From positions 1 to 30,378 of the forward strand of contig JBOGWP010000099.1 in assembly GCA_050693875.1 (NCBI GenBank): 30,378 nt of DNA, in the 5' to 3' direction. The position numbers were made by a program, and so were the translations under genes. This DNA is from JBOGWP01 sp050693875 (GTDB lineage: Bacteria; Actinomycetota; CADDZG01; JAHWKV01; JBOGWP01). Of this stretch, positions 23,637-30,378 are shown one piece after another; position 1 is the stretch's first letter; each line of letters starts with the position of its first letter. Under the pieces are notes generated by a model. The model saw only the letters and a program-made list of their open reading frames with translations. It made no database searches and was not told the DNA's origin.

Positions 23637-24010
23637 CCTCCGACGAGGGGAACGAGGCGAACGAATGCCACCTCCGAGTCCGTGGTGAACGTGACGGGAT
23701 CATCGACATCCTCCATCTGGCGACCATCGACCAGCACGAAGAAGCCGTTGTGCCCGAACGCCCGCTCTGCCACCGCTGCTTGCTCCTCCCAATCGAGCCG
23801 GCGAGCGAATTTGAGGTGGTATTCGTTCAGCCGAGCTTCGGCCTCAGTGGGCTGCACGAGGCCCTGAAAAACGGGCGGCGTGACGCGGCTTAATGGCGGG
23901 CCACTTCCTCTCTCGCGCGCGCTCGGATCAGATCGCGAGCCGTGCAGTGCTCGTCGATCGCAGGGATCACGAACTCGCCGACCGCGTTCCCGTTGGAGTC
24001 ACATCCCGCA
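23633..24010 (-). pseudogene. MoaD/ThiS-like carrier protein relic ending in Gly-Gly
   Basis: Two overlapping frames form one protein. The upstream frame has VGEFVIPAIDEHCTARDLIR and REEVARH, ending at a stop at 23890. The downstream frame has PPVFQGLVQPTEAEARLNEY, then FARRLDWEEQAAVAERAF, NGFFVLVDGRQ and DSEVAFVRLVPLVGG before its stop. The C-terminal half matches the beta-grasp pattern of MoaD/ThiS sulfur carriers and bacterial ubiquitin-like proteins, whose terminal Gly-Gly is adenylated or conjugated. The N-terminus lacks a start codon and a frameshift lies near 23895, so it is a broken gene, though the 3' part (GTG at 23857) could still give a 74-residue protein. It is coupled by ATGA to the DUF4132-type relic. 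Confidence 0.55.
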
Positions 24011-24029
24011 CTCCTAGGGCGAGTACCGT

Positions 24030-24474
24030 GTGAAGAGCGTACGTCAGTTGGCTGCCTTTGAGCGGCGGTCCGAGCAGCTGACGCTTCGCGGGACGCGCGC
24101 GTCCGGCCATCGAGGACCGCAAGCTCGCCACTCTTCGACATCACCCACGCCGACAGCGCCATCTTCGTTGGGCCTGACCGGGCCCTCATCTTCGCCCCGG
24201 TCATGGAGAGGTCCACCTGGCAGGAACGGACCTACGACTCCCGGGCGGAACATCAACTCTTCCTCGTTTCCGCCTCGGGCCAGGTGCTACCGAGGTGTGC
24301 TCGACCCGATACCGGGTGATGGCTCTGGCCAATTCCACGGATGGGTCGGTGGTCATCGACGCCGGCGGGGCGCTGTTCGACGTCGTGGCGGCTGAGGTTG
24401 CGCTGAAGCTCCTCGGGTCGCGTGATCTCACGAACGGCTCGGTTTCGCTCACCTACGGGCCGTCGGCGGCGTAG
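24030..24474 (+). pseudogene. Frameshifted remnant of an unrecognised protein
   Basis: Coding-like sequence is spread over three plus-strand frames: SVRQLAAFERRSEQLTLR, then IEDRKLATL, then FDITHADSAIFVGPDRALIF with APVMERSTWQERTYDSRAEH and LFLVSASGQVLP, then ATEVCSTRYRVMALANSTDG with VVIDAGGALFDVVAAEVALK, ending at the TAG at 24472-24474. The pieces join in order and look like one soluble protein with several one-base indels. The last piece could be translated from the ATG at 24319 as 51 residues. No family is recognised. Confidence 0.4.
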
Positions 24475-24500
24475 CTACGCTTCGGTCACCCTCCCACGAA

Positions 24501-24530
24501 CTGGGTGTCCCTCGCGCGAGGGACGCCCAG
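24501..24530 (-). terminator. Strong hairpin after the RTX-solute-binding gene
   Basis: A nearly perfect 14-base-pair stem (CTGGGTGTCCCTCG paired with CGAGGGACGCCCAG, one G-T pair) lies ten bases beyond the stop codon at 24541. No T-run follows, so this is a hairpin-type terminator or a 3'-end stabiliser rather than a classic intrinsic terminator. Confidence 0.6.
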
Positions 24531-24540
24531 CTGCGAGCGC

Positions 24541-26763
24541 CTAGGCCCCGCAGTACCCGAGTTCGGCGAACTGCCCCGTGTACTCGAGCAATCCCTTGCA
24601 TCGGGCGATGAAGCCCCGGACGTTCGGCGTCTCGATCAGCCAGACATACGGCATGTCGGCCGCCACGCGCTCCTGCGCATCGTGGTACATCGAAAAACGA
24701 AGCCCGGAGTCGAGTGTCTGCACCGCCTGGTCGAAGTCGGCGTCAACCAGGGGATTCTTGTACCCGGGGGCATTGTTTGGGGTGCCCGTGGTGCTGACCT
24801 GATCGGAATGGTATTGGCGGCGCACGCCGACATGCGGGTCGTATCCTTGGGCGTAGTTGAGGATGTAGGTGTCGAAGTTCCGGTGGGTGAAGACCCGTGC
24901 CGAGGCGTTGGCGGTGTCGATCTCGACCTGGAGGCTGATCCCCACCGCGGCGAGGTCGGACTTGATGTGCTGCGACCTGCTGGTGAAGATCAGCGATCCC
25001 TGGAGCATCCGCAGCGAAAGCACCTGACCGTCCGCAAGCGTGGGATGCCCGAACGAGGTGCGGAACCCCTCGGGCGTCCGGCTCCCGCCCCATCCCGCCT
25101 CGTCCAACAGTTGGTTGGCCAGCGCGGGGTCGAAACCCGGGAGGTCGATGTCGTCGGCGTGGAAGGTGAGCTCGCTCGAGATGGGCGCCGTCGCCACCGT
25201 GCCAATGCCGCTCCGGCCTATGTTGAGATATGCCTCGCGGTCGATGGCGTGGGAGATCGCCCTCCGCACCTTGGCCCCGCTGCTGTTGGGGTCGAGGGTC
25301 TTGCCGTCGGGCAGGTACCCCCCGAGGATTGGGTGGGCGGGCGCGGTGAGCGTCGGGTTGTTGCCTCCGATCTGCCCGTACCGCGCGGGATCGTCGGGGT
25401 TGGGGGCGCTCGTCGTCCCGGTCCCGCTCACGGTGAGATTGAAAATGAACTGGTCGATCGAGTTCGGACCTCCGCCGAGAGACTGGGTCGCCGCAGTGCG
25501 GAAGTTGGGATCGGAGGCGAGCGAAGCGACGTTCTCGTTGGGCACGTCCCAGAGCCAGTCCACGGCGCCGGTGAGCAGGGCGTGGTAGCGGTCGGCATCG
25601 ATCGGATAGGGCTTCATCACGATCTCGTCGATGTAGGGGAGCGGAGAACGGAAGTAGTCGGCGTTGCGAACGACCTTGGCGTCAGGCCCGTTGACCACGC
25701 CGTGGTCGAAGACGAAGGCTCCCGTCCCCATGGTGTTCGCATTGAGCGCGGCAATGGTCGGGTTGCCCTGCGCGTCGTACGCCGACGCCGGGAGCCCCTC
25801 GTACTTGTGTTTGGGGATGATCGGCGCTTCCGTGACGTTGAGCTGCCGGAGCAGGGGGGCGTAGGGCTGGGAGAACCGGAAGCGGACGGTGTGGACATCG
25901 ACCACGTCGATTGAGGCGACCCTTGCGTTCGGGTCCCAGGTTTGCAGTGCAGGAGCCATGTTCCGGGCTCTCGCGTGGAAGGGGAGCAGCGCCTTCTCGA
26001 AGGTGAACTTGACGTCGGCGGCCTCGAGGGGCACGCCGTCGTGCCAACGAACGTCGTCGCGCAACGTGAGCGTGTAGGTGCGGCCCCCGTCGGTGATGCC
26101 CCCGTTCCCGAAGGTCGGGACGACGGGCGACAGCTCGGGGACCGGGTTGCCGTCCTGGTCGAGCCCGATCAAGCCGTTGTACATCGCCTCCCAGTAGGCG
26201 TGCGTCGATCCGTTCGTGTTGACCGCCGGGTTGGTGGGGGGAACGGCGAATGTTTCGCCCACCACGATCGTGCGCTTCCGAGCCGCTTCGCAGCCAATCG
26301 TGCTCTCCGCGTCGCAGACGTCGACGCCGTCGCCGCCGTCGGCCGTGTCGGTCCCGTCTCGAGCGAGGAGCAGGTCGTCATCCGCGCCCCCGATCAGCTT
26401 GTCGTCGCCGGTACCGTCGGAGAGGCGGTCGGCGCCGGCTCCCCCCTTGACGCGGTCTTTGCCGGCTCCGCCGTCGATCTCGTCGTCCCCGGTGCCGCCC
26501 TCGATCTTGTCGTTGCCACTCCGCCCGCAGATGTGATCGCCGCCGCCCTTGCCATCGATCACGTCGTCTCCCTCGGTCCCGATGATCACGTCCATGCTGC
26601 TCGTACCGATCAGGGCGCCGGAGGGGCTCACGGATGCTGCAGTCGGATCCAGACCGAAGCACTGGGGATGGACGGCAACGGCCGTCGTGATCGGCGCAAG
26701 CATCGCCCCGATCACGACGGTGGCCGGAAGAGCGAGAATCGCGAGGCGACGGACGCGGGACAT
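24541..26763 (-). CDS. Secreted fusion: RTX-type calcium-binding repeats + family 5 solute-binding protein
   Basis: A 740-residue protein from the ATG at 26763 (MSRVRRLAIL); the frame is open 45 codons further but a signal peptide begins here (LPATVVIGAMLAPITTAVAV). Residues about 57-152 hold RTX-type nonapeptides: IIGTEGDDVIDG, CGRSGNDKIEGG, TGDDEIDGG, AGADRLSDG, TGDDKLIGG and GGDGVDVCDAE. They should form a Ca-binding parallel beta-roll, closed by Cys150/Cys158. Residues about 165-740 are a full SBP_bac_5 (oligopeptide/nickel-type) domain with YTLTLRDDVRWHDGVPLEAADVKF (cited in part), KVRRAISHAIDREAYL and FDTYILNYAQGYDP. There is no lipobox, so the usual lipid anchor is absent and the beta-roll may serve for retention. 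No permease or ATPase gene is nearby. The frame is intact with its own promoter and 3' hairpin. Confidence 0.93.
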   Translation of the reverse strand: MSRVRRLAILALPATVVIGAMLAPITTAVAVHPQCFGLDPTAASVSPSGALIGTSSMDVIIGTEGDDVIDGKGGGDHICGRSGNDKIEGGTGDDEIDGGAGKDRVKGGAGADRLSDGTGDDKLIGGADDDLLLARDGTDTADGGDGVDVCDAESTIGCEAARKRTIVVGETFAVPPTNPAVNTNGSTHAYWEAMYNGLIGLDQDGNPVPELSPVVPTFGNGGITDGGRTYTLTLRDDVRWHDGVPLEAADVKFTFEKALLPFHARARNMAPALQTWDPNARVASIDVVDVHTVRFRFSQPYAPLLRQLNVTEAPIIPKHKYEGLPASAYDAQGNPTIAALNANTMGTGAFVFDHGVVNGPDAKVVRNADYFRSPLPYIDEIVMKPYPIDADRYHALLTGAVDWLWDVPNENVASLASDPNFRTAATQSLGGGPNSIDQFIFNLTVSGTGTTSAPNPDDPARYGQIGGNNPTLTAPAHPILGGYLPDGKTLDPNSSGAKVRRAISHAIDREAYLNIGRSGIGTVATAPISSELTFHADDIDLPGFDPALANQLLDEAGWGGSRTPEGFRTSFGHPTLADGQVLSLRMLQGSLIFTSRSQHIKSDLAAVGISLQVEIDTANASARVFTHRNFDTYILNYAQGYDPHVGVRRQYHSDQVSTTGTPNNAPGYKNPLVDADFDQAVQTLDSGLRFSMYHDAQERVAADMPYVWLIETPNVRGFIARCKGLLEYTGQFAELGYCGA

Positions 26764-26869
26764 GGGCAACCCCCCAGGAGGCACGGCCATCATCCGGAGA
26801 TAACCGACCCGCCGTTCGGGCGAGCCGCTCCAGGTAACCGTGCGCGTATTCGCGAGTGTTCTTCCGGGC

Positions 26870-26898
26870 AATATGGCACCGGCTTCAATGGGGGTCAA
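26870..26898 (-). promoter_or_regulatory. Promoter of the RTX-solute-binding gene
   Basis: On the minus strand TTGACC (26893-26898) and CATATT (26870-26875) are separated by 17 bases, a near-consensus vegetative promoter. The start of transcription would be near 26863, leaving a leader of about 100 bases before the ATG at 26763. Confidence 0.6.
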
Positions 26899-26908
26899 TA
26901 CACGTTTG

Positions 26909-26927
26909 CGTACATGTTTTTCGTACG
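26909..26927. promoter_or_regulatory. Inverted repeat CGTAC-N9-GTACG upstream of the -35 box
   Basis: The arms CGTAC (26909-26913) and GTACG (26923-26927) lie in an AT-rich patch about 11 bases upstream of the -35 box, a usual activator position. The match is short. Confidence 0.3.
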
Positions 26928-26943
26928 TATATGGAGGCTGCTG

Positions 26944-27130
26944 CTAGCGGGTGTCGACGCTGTTTTGTAGGTCTTGCCTCGGCAAACCGAGCATGCCTGC
27001 TCCCATCGTCCCGCCGAAGAGCTCGAACCCCAGCCCACTGCGATCCCGGTGGCGGCGAGTTGGAGGGCCAGCGAGCCGACGATGACGGCTCCCACTGCCG
27101 CCCGCCACTCAGCAGATTTCGTGACAATGT
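26944..27130 (-). pseudogene. C-terminal remnant of a small membrane protein
   Basis: In one minus-strand frame SAEWRAAVGAVIVGSLALQL and AATGIAVGWG form a membrane helix. A one-base shift in a G-run leads to FELFGGTMGAGMLGLPRQDL and QNSVDTR before a TAG at 26944. No start or N-terminal part is found. The remainder of the 26764-27216 gap holds the promoter elements listed and nothing else I can support. Confidence 0.3.
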
Positions 27131-27216
27131 CTCGAGGTGCCCCATCCCTGGAACCCGGGTCGGGCGGGATGCCGTCCAAGTGCAAGGGAAGGAACCGAGC
27201 CGAGGGGAGGTCGGAG

Positions 27217-27768
27217 ATGAGGAGGCTCGTCGTGGCGCTGGGGATGCTCGCGGTTCTGGGTGGGTGGTCAACCCCGTCCTGGGCGTCTTGTGCGCCGCTC
27301 CGGCCCGCCAGGGAGGCCCTCGCCCACGCGAAGGTCGCCTTCGTCGGCACCGTCGTCGGTTTGAAGGACGGCGACGCACGCCGGGCCGTCGTGCGGGTTG
27401 AGGAGGTCCGAAAGGGCAGCTCCCTGCCCGAACGGGTCGAGGTCGTCGGCACCTCCGGAGAGGGATCGGGAGTCGTCACCAGCGTGGACCGCACCTACGT
27501 CGTGGGGGGCCGCTACCTCTTCGTCCCCACCAACGGCGCCGCTCCCTTCCAGGACAACGCATGCACCGCGACCACACTCATCGACGCCAACGCCGTGCCC
27601 GAGGGTGGGGCGGGCGTGCAGACCGGGACCGGGACAACCGCGGATCCGAACCGCTCGTTGCACCACAGCCCGTCGGCGCTCCCGTGGCTGATCGGAGGGG
27701 CGGCGGTGGTCGGGACGGCCTCGATCGCGCTGGTCGTCATCCGTGCCCGGCGCGTAGACGCGACCTGA
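27217..27768 (+). CDS. Secreted TIMP/netrin-like (NTR) domain protein with C-terminal membrane anchor
   Basis: 183 residues from the ATG at 27217, which has GAGGGGAGG upstream; an earlier in-frame start would add an Arg/Ser-rich segment crossing the intergenic region. A signal peptide (VVALGMLAVLGGWSTPSWA) is followed immediately by Cys (SCAPLRP). Then come KVAFVGTVVGLKDG, AVVRVEEVRKGSSLPERVEV, VGGRYLFVP and DNACTATTLIDA, the pattern of bacterial NTR/TIMP-like OB folds with N-terminal Cys pairing. A Thr/Gly/Pro linker leads to one transmembrane helix (ALPWLIGGAAVVGTASIALVV) and a short basic tail. It is a single-pass envelope protein; ligand unknown. Confidence 0.78.
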   Translation: MRRLVVALGMLAVLGGWSTPSWASCAPLRPAREALAHAKVAFVGTVVGLKDGDARRAVVRVEEVRKGSSLPERVEVVGTSGEGSGVVTSVDRTYVVGGRYLFVPTNGAAPFQDNACTATTLIDANAVPEGGAGVQTGTGTTADPNRSLHHSPSALPWLIGGAAVVGTASIALVVIRARRVDAT

Positions 27769-27837
27769 GGTCAGGTGCTCGATCTGCTAGCGTCGACGCT
27801 GTGAGCGCGCCTCTGAGCGCGCTGAGAGCGGGCCGAG

Positions 27838-28167
27838 ATGGGCGCCATCGCAGAGGCGATCACGCGAGAGCTTCTCTCGTGGCCGGAAGTCACGGCCGGC
27901 CCGCATCGCTTCGGCGGGCTCGAGTTTCGCTGGGGGCGGGTTGAGCTCGGTCACCTCCACGGCGACCGGCTGGCCGACCTCCCGTTCCCGAGAACGGTGC
28001 GCGACGAGCTCGTCGAGCAGGGGCGGGCCTCCCCGCACCACGTCATGCCGCAGTCGGGGTGGGTGACCCGCTGGATCCGCTCGCCCGACGACATCGCCGA
28101 GGTCGTTGCCCTGTTCCGCCTGAACTACGAGCGGATCGCGCAACGCCGCAAGGCAACCCAGGGTTGA
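27838..28167 (+). CDS. DUF5519 (luciferase-domain) family protein
   Basis: A 109-residue soluble protein with the family pattern: LLSWPEVTAGPHRFGGLEF, RVELGHLHGDRLADLPFP, VRDELVEQGRASPHHVMPQS and GWVTRWIRSPDDIAEVVALF. DUF5519 members are small alpha/beta proteins of unknown function in many actinobacteria. The ATG at 27838 follows a GAG-rich stretch. The protein looks complete. It lies 69 bases after the NTR-like gene and may share its transcript. Confidence 0.82.
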   Translation: MGAIAEAITRELLSWPEVTAGPHRFGGLEFRWGRVELGHLHGDRLADLPFPRTVRDELVEQGRASPHHVMPQSGWVTRWIRSPDDIAEVVALFRLNYERIAQRRKATQG

Positions 28168-28306
28168 CCTCCTCGAACTCTGGTCCGAGGAGATGGGCAT
28201 AATCCTGGTTATGTTCCTTCAACGGATGCGAGGGCGAACTGATTCTCGGCGGTCCTGCAGACGACCCGGTTGAGCTTTTTTGCCGCGTGGCGGTCGGGCG
28301 GGCTAG

Positions 28307-28618
28307 ACGGCCGGCGCTCCGGGCACCGATGCAGAGGCTGTGATGATGGTCGCAGAAAAGATTCAGGCCAACATCGAACAGGGCATGAACCAGGTGGGGC
28401 CAGGACGCAGACTGCACGTCACCGCCTCGATCGGGGCCGCGACGACGGATCAGGCAGGCTACGAGCGCATGGCCCTGCTTGCCCTCGCCAATCGTGCGTT
28501 GTATCGAGCGAAGACGAGCGGGCGGAACGTGGTCAAGCTTGCGGCCTCGGTCGACGGGGAACCCTCGCAGGCAGGCGACAAGGCCGTCGAGCCCGAGACC
28601 GAGGCGATGGCGAACTGA
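28307..28618 (+). pseudogene. C-terminal half of a GGDEF domain
   Basis: The frame reads GTDAEAVMMVAEKIQANIEQ, then LHVTASIGAATTD, LLALANRALYRAKTSGRNVV and an acidic tail. This is the second half of a diguanylate cyclase GGDEF domain. The GG[DE]EF active-site loop and everything before it are absent; a TAG just upstream closes the frame. A 92-residue product could start at the GTG at 28340 but could not make cyclic di-GMP. It is a truncated relic. Confidence 0.7.
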
Positions 28619-28745
28619 GCTTGGTCGCTCAGGACCACCGAGTCATCCAAGTGCCCGCCAGGAGGACGGGCCTATGGTTGCGACTTCGTTGTCGGCGACA
28701 CCGAGACGCCAGTCGTCTGTTCCGTCGCTCCACACAGTCAAGTGC

Positions 28746-28760
28746 TATCGTGTGTACACA
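28746..28760 (+). promoter_or_regulatory. Extended -10 plus palindromic operator of the toxin-antitoxin operon
   Basis: TGCTATCGT gives an extended -10 (TATCGT, 28746-28751) eight bases before the antitoxin ATG. The perfect palindrome TGTGTACACA (28751-28760) lies between the box and the start codon. This is the expected place for an autorepressing antitoxin dimer on a nearly leaderless transcript. Confidence 0.5.
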
Positions 28761-29020
28761 TGTCCAGGATCGGTGTGCGTGAACTTCGCCAAAACGCCAG
28801 CGAGTGGATCCGGCGTGCGCATGCCGGCGAAAGGATCGAGGTCACCCGACGCGGCGAGGTGGTTGCCATCCTCGGCCCTCCCCCGTCCGGGGGGAGCTTG
28901 GCGGCGCTGCGGCAAGCGCGCCGGCTCAAGCCTGCCACGGTGGCTCCTCCTCTGCCCCGCCCCATCGCGACGCACCAGCCGGCATCTGAAGCACTCGCGG
29001 AGCTTCGAGCCGAGCGGTGA
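28760..29020 (+). CDS. vapB: Type II antitoxin, Phd/YefM (VapB-type) family
   Basis: An 86-residue antitoxin from the ATG at 28760 (MSRIGVREL), preferred over a start six codons upstream that would cover the operator. The N-terminal DNA-binding domain has the YefM/Phd pattern IGVRELRQNASEWIRRA and GERIEVTRRGEVVAILGPPP; the Pro/Ala/Arg-rich C-terminus is expected to wrap the toxin. It overlaps the toxin start by four bases (GTGA). The dimer probably represses its own promoter through the palindrome at 28751. Confidence 0.88.
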   Translation: MSRIGVRELRQNASEWIRRAHAGERIEVTRRGEVVAILGPPPSGGSLAALRQARRLKPATVAPPLPRPIATHQPASEALAELRAER

Positions 29021-29430
29021 ACGTCTGGTATCTGGACTCGTCGGCGATCGTGAAGTTCGCGGTAGTCGAGGAGGAAACCGCGGCGATCGTCCGGTGGCGC
29101 ACGGAGCTTGATCCGGGCGATGTTCTGTTCACCAGCGAGCTCGCCGTCGCCGAGGTGCTTCGTGCCGTCCGTCGCGTGAAGGGCGATGTCGACGTGGCGC
29201 TTGCCCACCTCGACTCGCTCGAGCAGTTGGTGATGGATCGCGATCTCATGCTCGCCGCCGGCGAGCTCGACCCGCCGAACATCCGGACCCTCGATGCGAT
29301 CCACCTGGCTGCGGCCCTTGCTGGAGGTGAAGAACTAAACGGAATCGTGACCTACGACGGCCCGATGGCAAACGCAGCCCGCCAGCTTGGTTTGGTTGCC
29401 TTGGCGCCGGGAGGGCAATCCCCGGGTTGA
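29017..29430 (+). CDS. vapC: PIN-domain ribonuclease toxin (VapC-type)
   Basis: A 137-residue PIN-domain protein. The acidic Mg-binding residues are visible: Asp7 in WYLDSSAIVK, Glu46 in ELAVAEVLRA, Asp93 in RTLDAIHLAAA and Asp114 in VTYDGPMANAA. Members cleave tRNA or rRNA when freed from the antitoxin. GTG start overlapping the antitoxin stop, so translationally coupled. It appears intact, although its surroundings are full of pseudogenes. The RNA target is unknown. Confidence 0.92.
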   Translation: MNVWYLDSSAIVKFAVVEEETAAIVRWRTELDPGDVLFTSELAVAEVLRAVRRVKGDVDVALAHLDSLEQLVMDRDLMLAAGELDPPNIRTLDAIHLAAALAGGEELNGIVTYDGPMANAARQLGLVALAPGGQSPG

Positions 29431-29689
29431 GCCCGAAATTCTTGCCAACGCTGGAGGCAGGTCACATGGTAAGCCCGGGGCGCGTGTGCTGGCCTGACGG
29501 TTTCGCCGTGCGCGAGGGGGAGTTAGCCCCCCGGCTCGCCTAGGCCGGTGGGCATGTCGCTATTCCTGCCAAGTCCGGGGAGACACGGGAGCGCCGAATG
29601 CCGATTCTCATCCAACTGAAACAAGGCCCTGCCGGTCGCGGGCAATCAATGGGCTCGCACCGCTCCATTTGGAACGGGTCGAGCGCAGA
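29431..29689. other. Intergenic stretch, no gene supported
   Basis: Nothing recognisable is seen between the toxin stop and the first convincing codons of the PAP2 remnant. The 5' end of that remnant may extend into this stretch. Confidence 0.5.
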
Positions 29690-30254
29690 GGTCGTCCCAC
29701 CCACGTCCGGTCCAGGCGGCTGGAAGAGCTCAGACGCGATCCCCGCTTCCTCGTGTCGAGAATCCTGCGAGAGATCCTGCACCTCGACGAGGCGACCGCG
29801 GTTGCCCTGGCTCGCACCCGCCTCCCCGGTGCTGGACCGCCTCCTTCCACCGCTATCCACCGTCCTCGCACCCGGTCTCATATGGGCGGCGGTCTCGGGA
29901 GTGCTGCCCACGAACCGAAGGGCCGAGCCGCAGCCAGGGACGGGGTCAGCGCCCTCGCGCGGGCGGCGGTTGTCGCGAACGCGCTGAAGCTCGTGTTCCG
30001 GCGCCCACCGCCGGTGGGCAAGGCGGCTCCGAAGAAGCGGCGTGCAAGTCCCCACCCGGGGGTGTTCTCCTTCCCATCGGGCCACGCCGCCTCCGGCTTT
30101 GCCTACACGATGGCTGCCGGGGGGAGGGAGCCCCTCCTGTTTCCGCCCCTCCTCGGGCTTTCATGGCTTCTCGCCTATCACGATCAAGCATTATCCGGGC
30201 GACGTGCTCACTGGCGCGGCCCTCGGCCTCAGCACCGGGGCACTTCCACGTTAG
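29690..30254 (+). pseudogene. Frameshifted PAP2-family (phosphatidic acid phosphatase) gene
   Basis: The protein is spread over shifting frames in order: RLEELRRDPRFLVSRILREI and LDEATAVALARTRLP; then VLDRLLPPLSTVLAPGLIWA and AVSGVL; then RDGVSALARAAVVANALKLV with FRRPPP (motif 1), GVFSFPSGHAASGFAYTMAA (motif 2) and LLGLSWLL; then ITIKHYPGDVLTGAALG (motif 3) before the TAG at 30252-30254. All three phosphatase motifs are present but cannot be read in one frame; about three indels are needed. The N-terminus is not found. Known relatives dephosphorylate lipid phosphates or undecaprenyl pyrophosphate, and many are membrane proteins. Confidence 0.75.
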
Positions 30255-30378
30255 AAGAGAGGTCGCCGAGTCGAACGGGGCGTAGCCGACCAACCGCGCC
30301 GGGTGGGCCTTGTTCCTCAAATGTTTCCGCACCCTTCCGCCCTTCCTGCGGGCGCTCCGATTGCCTTGACCGGCAGCG
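30255..30378. other. Window end, nothing supported
   Basis: The last 124 bases contain no recognisable gene or RNA on either strand. Confidence 0.5.

Noticed and set aside
26764..26898. Earlier start of the RTX-solute-binding protein, 45 codons upstream
   Set aside because: The extension is not signal-like, crosses the predicted promoter -10 box, and the ATG at 26763 begins a standard signal peptide.

Overview
The window is very GC-rich with compact gene spacing. Its gene content points to a member of the Actinomycetota: a DUF4193 zinc-ribbon protein, an Lnt/Ppm1 lipoprotein-acylation and polyprenol-phosphomannose gene pair, a PAC2-family protein, an LLM-class (F420-type) oxidoreductase, and frequent GTG/TTG starts with apparently leaderless promoters. 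It is chromosomal rather than phage or plasmid, and I cannot place it below phylum. No tRNA, rRNA or CRISPR array was seen.

Left part (1-16.4 kb) is mostly intact. A truncated IS630-type transposase tail is followed by a hairpin-rich repeat; a second, longer copy of that repeat lies at 14677-15000, again between convergent genes. Two overlapping minus-strand ABC exporter half-transporters form an operon with a small membrane protein. On the plus strand come an amidohydrolase and then the operon DUF4193 - lnt - ppm1, followed by a coiled-coil protein. A minus-strand LLM oxidoreductase/YciI pair is divergent from a membrane-anchored protein with a Lys/Ala/Pro repeat tail. Next are a 3-hydroxyisobutyrate-dehydrogenase-like enzyme, a methyltransferase, and several small lipoproteins, zinc ribbons and membrane proteins.

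Middle part (16.4-22.8 kb): a secreted BNR/YCF48-like lipoprotein, a tyrosine recombinase, a CARDB-like lipoprotein, MsrA, a small HTH protein, an M23 peptidase whose coiled-coil middle is displaced by two compensating indels, and a PAC2 protein.

Right part (22.8-30.4 kb) is an accessory, decaying region. It holds the remains of a two-gene operon: a MoaD/ThiS-like protein ending in Gly-Gly, and a DUF4132-type gene with most of its body missing. An unknown plus-strand pseudogene, a small membrane-protein remnant, a GGDEF remnant and a frameshifted PAP2 phosphatase are also present. Embedded in it is an intact and unusual gene at 24541-26763, in which a secreted RTX-type calcium-binding repeat domain is fused to a full-length family 5 extracellular solute-binding protein, with its own promoter and terminator-like hairpin. 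A VapBC-type toxin-antitoxin pair with a palindromic operator is also there. The strongest leads are the RTX-solute-binding fusion, the Gly-Gly carrier/DUF4132 relic, and the convergent-gene repeat linked to the IS630 end.
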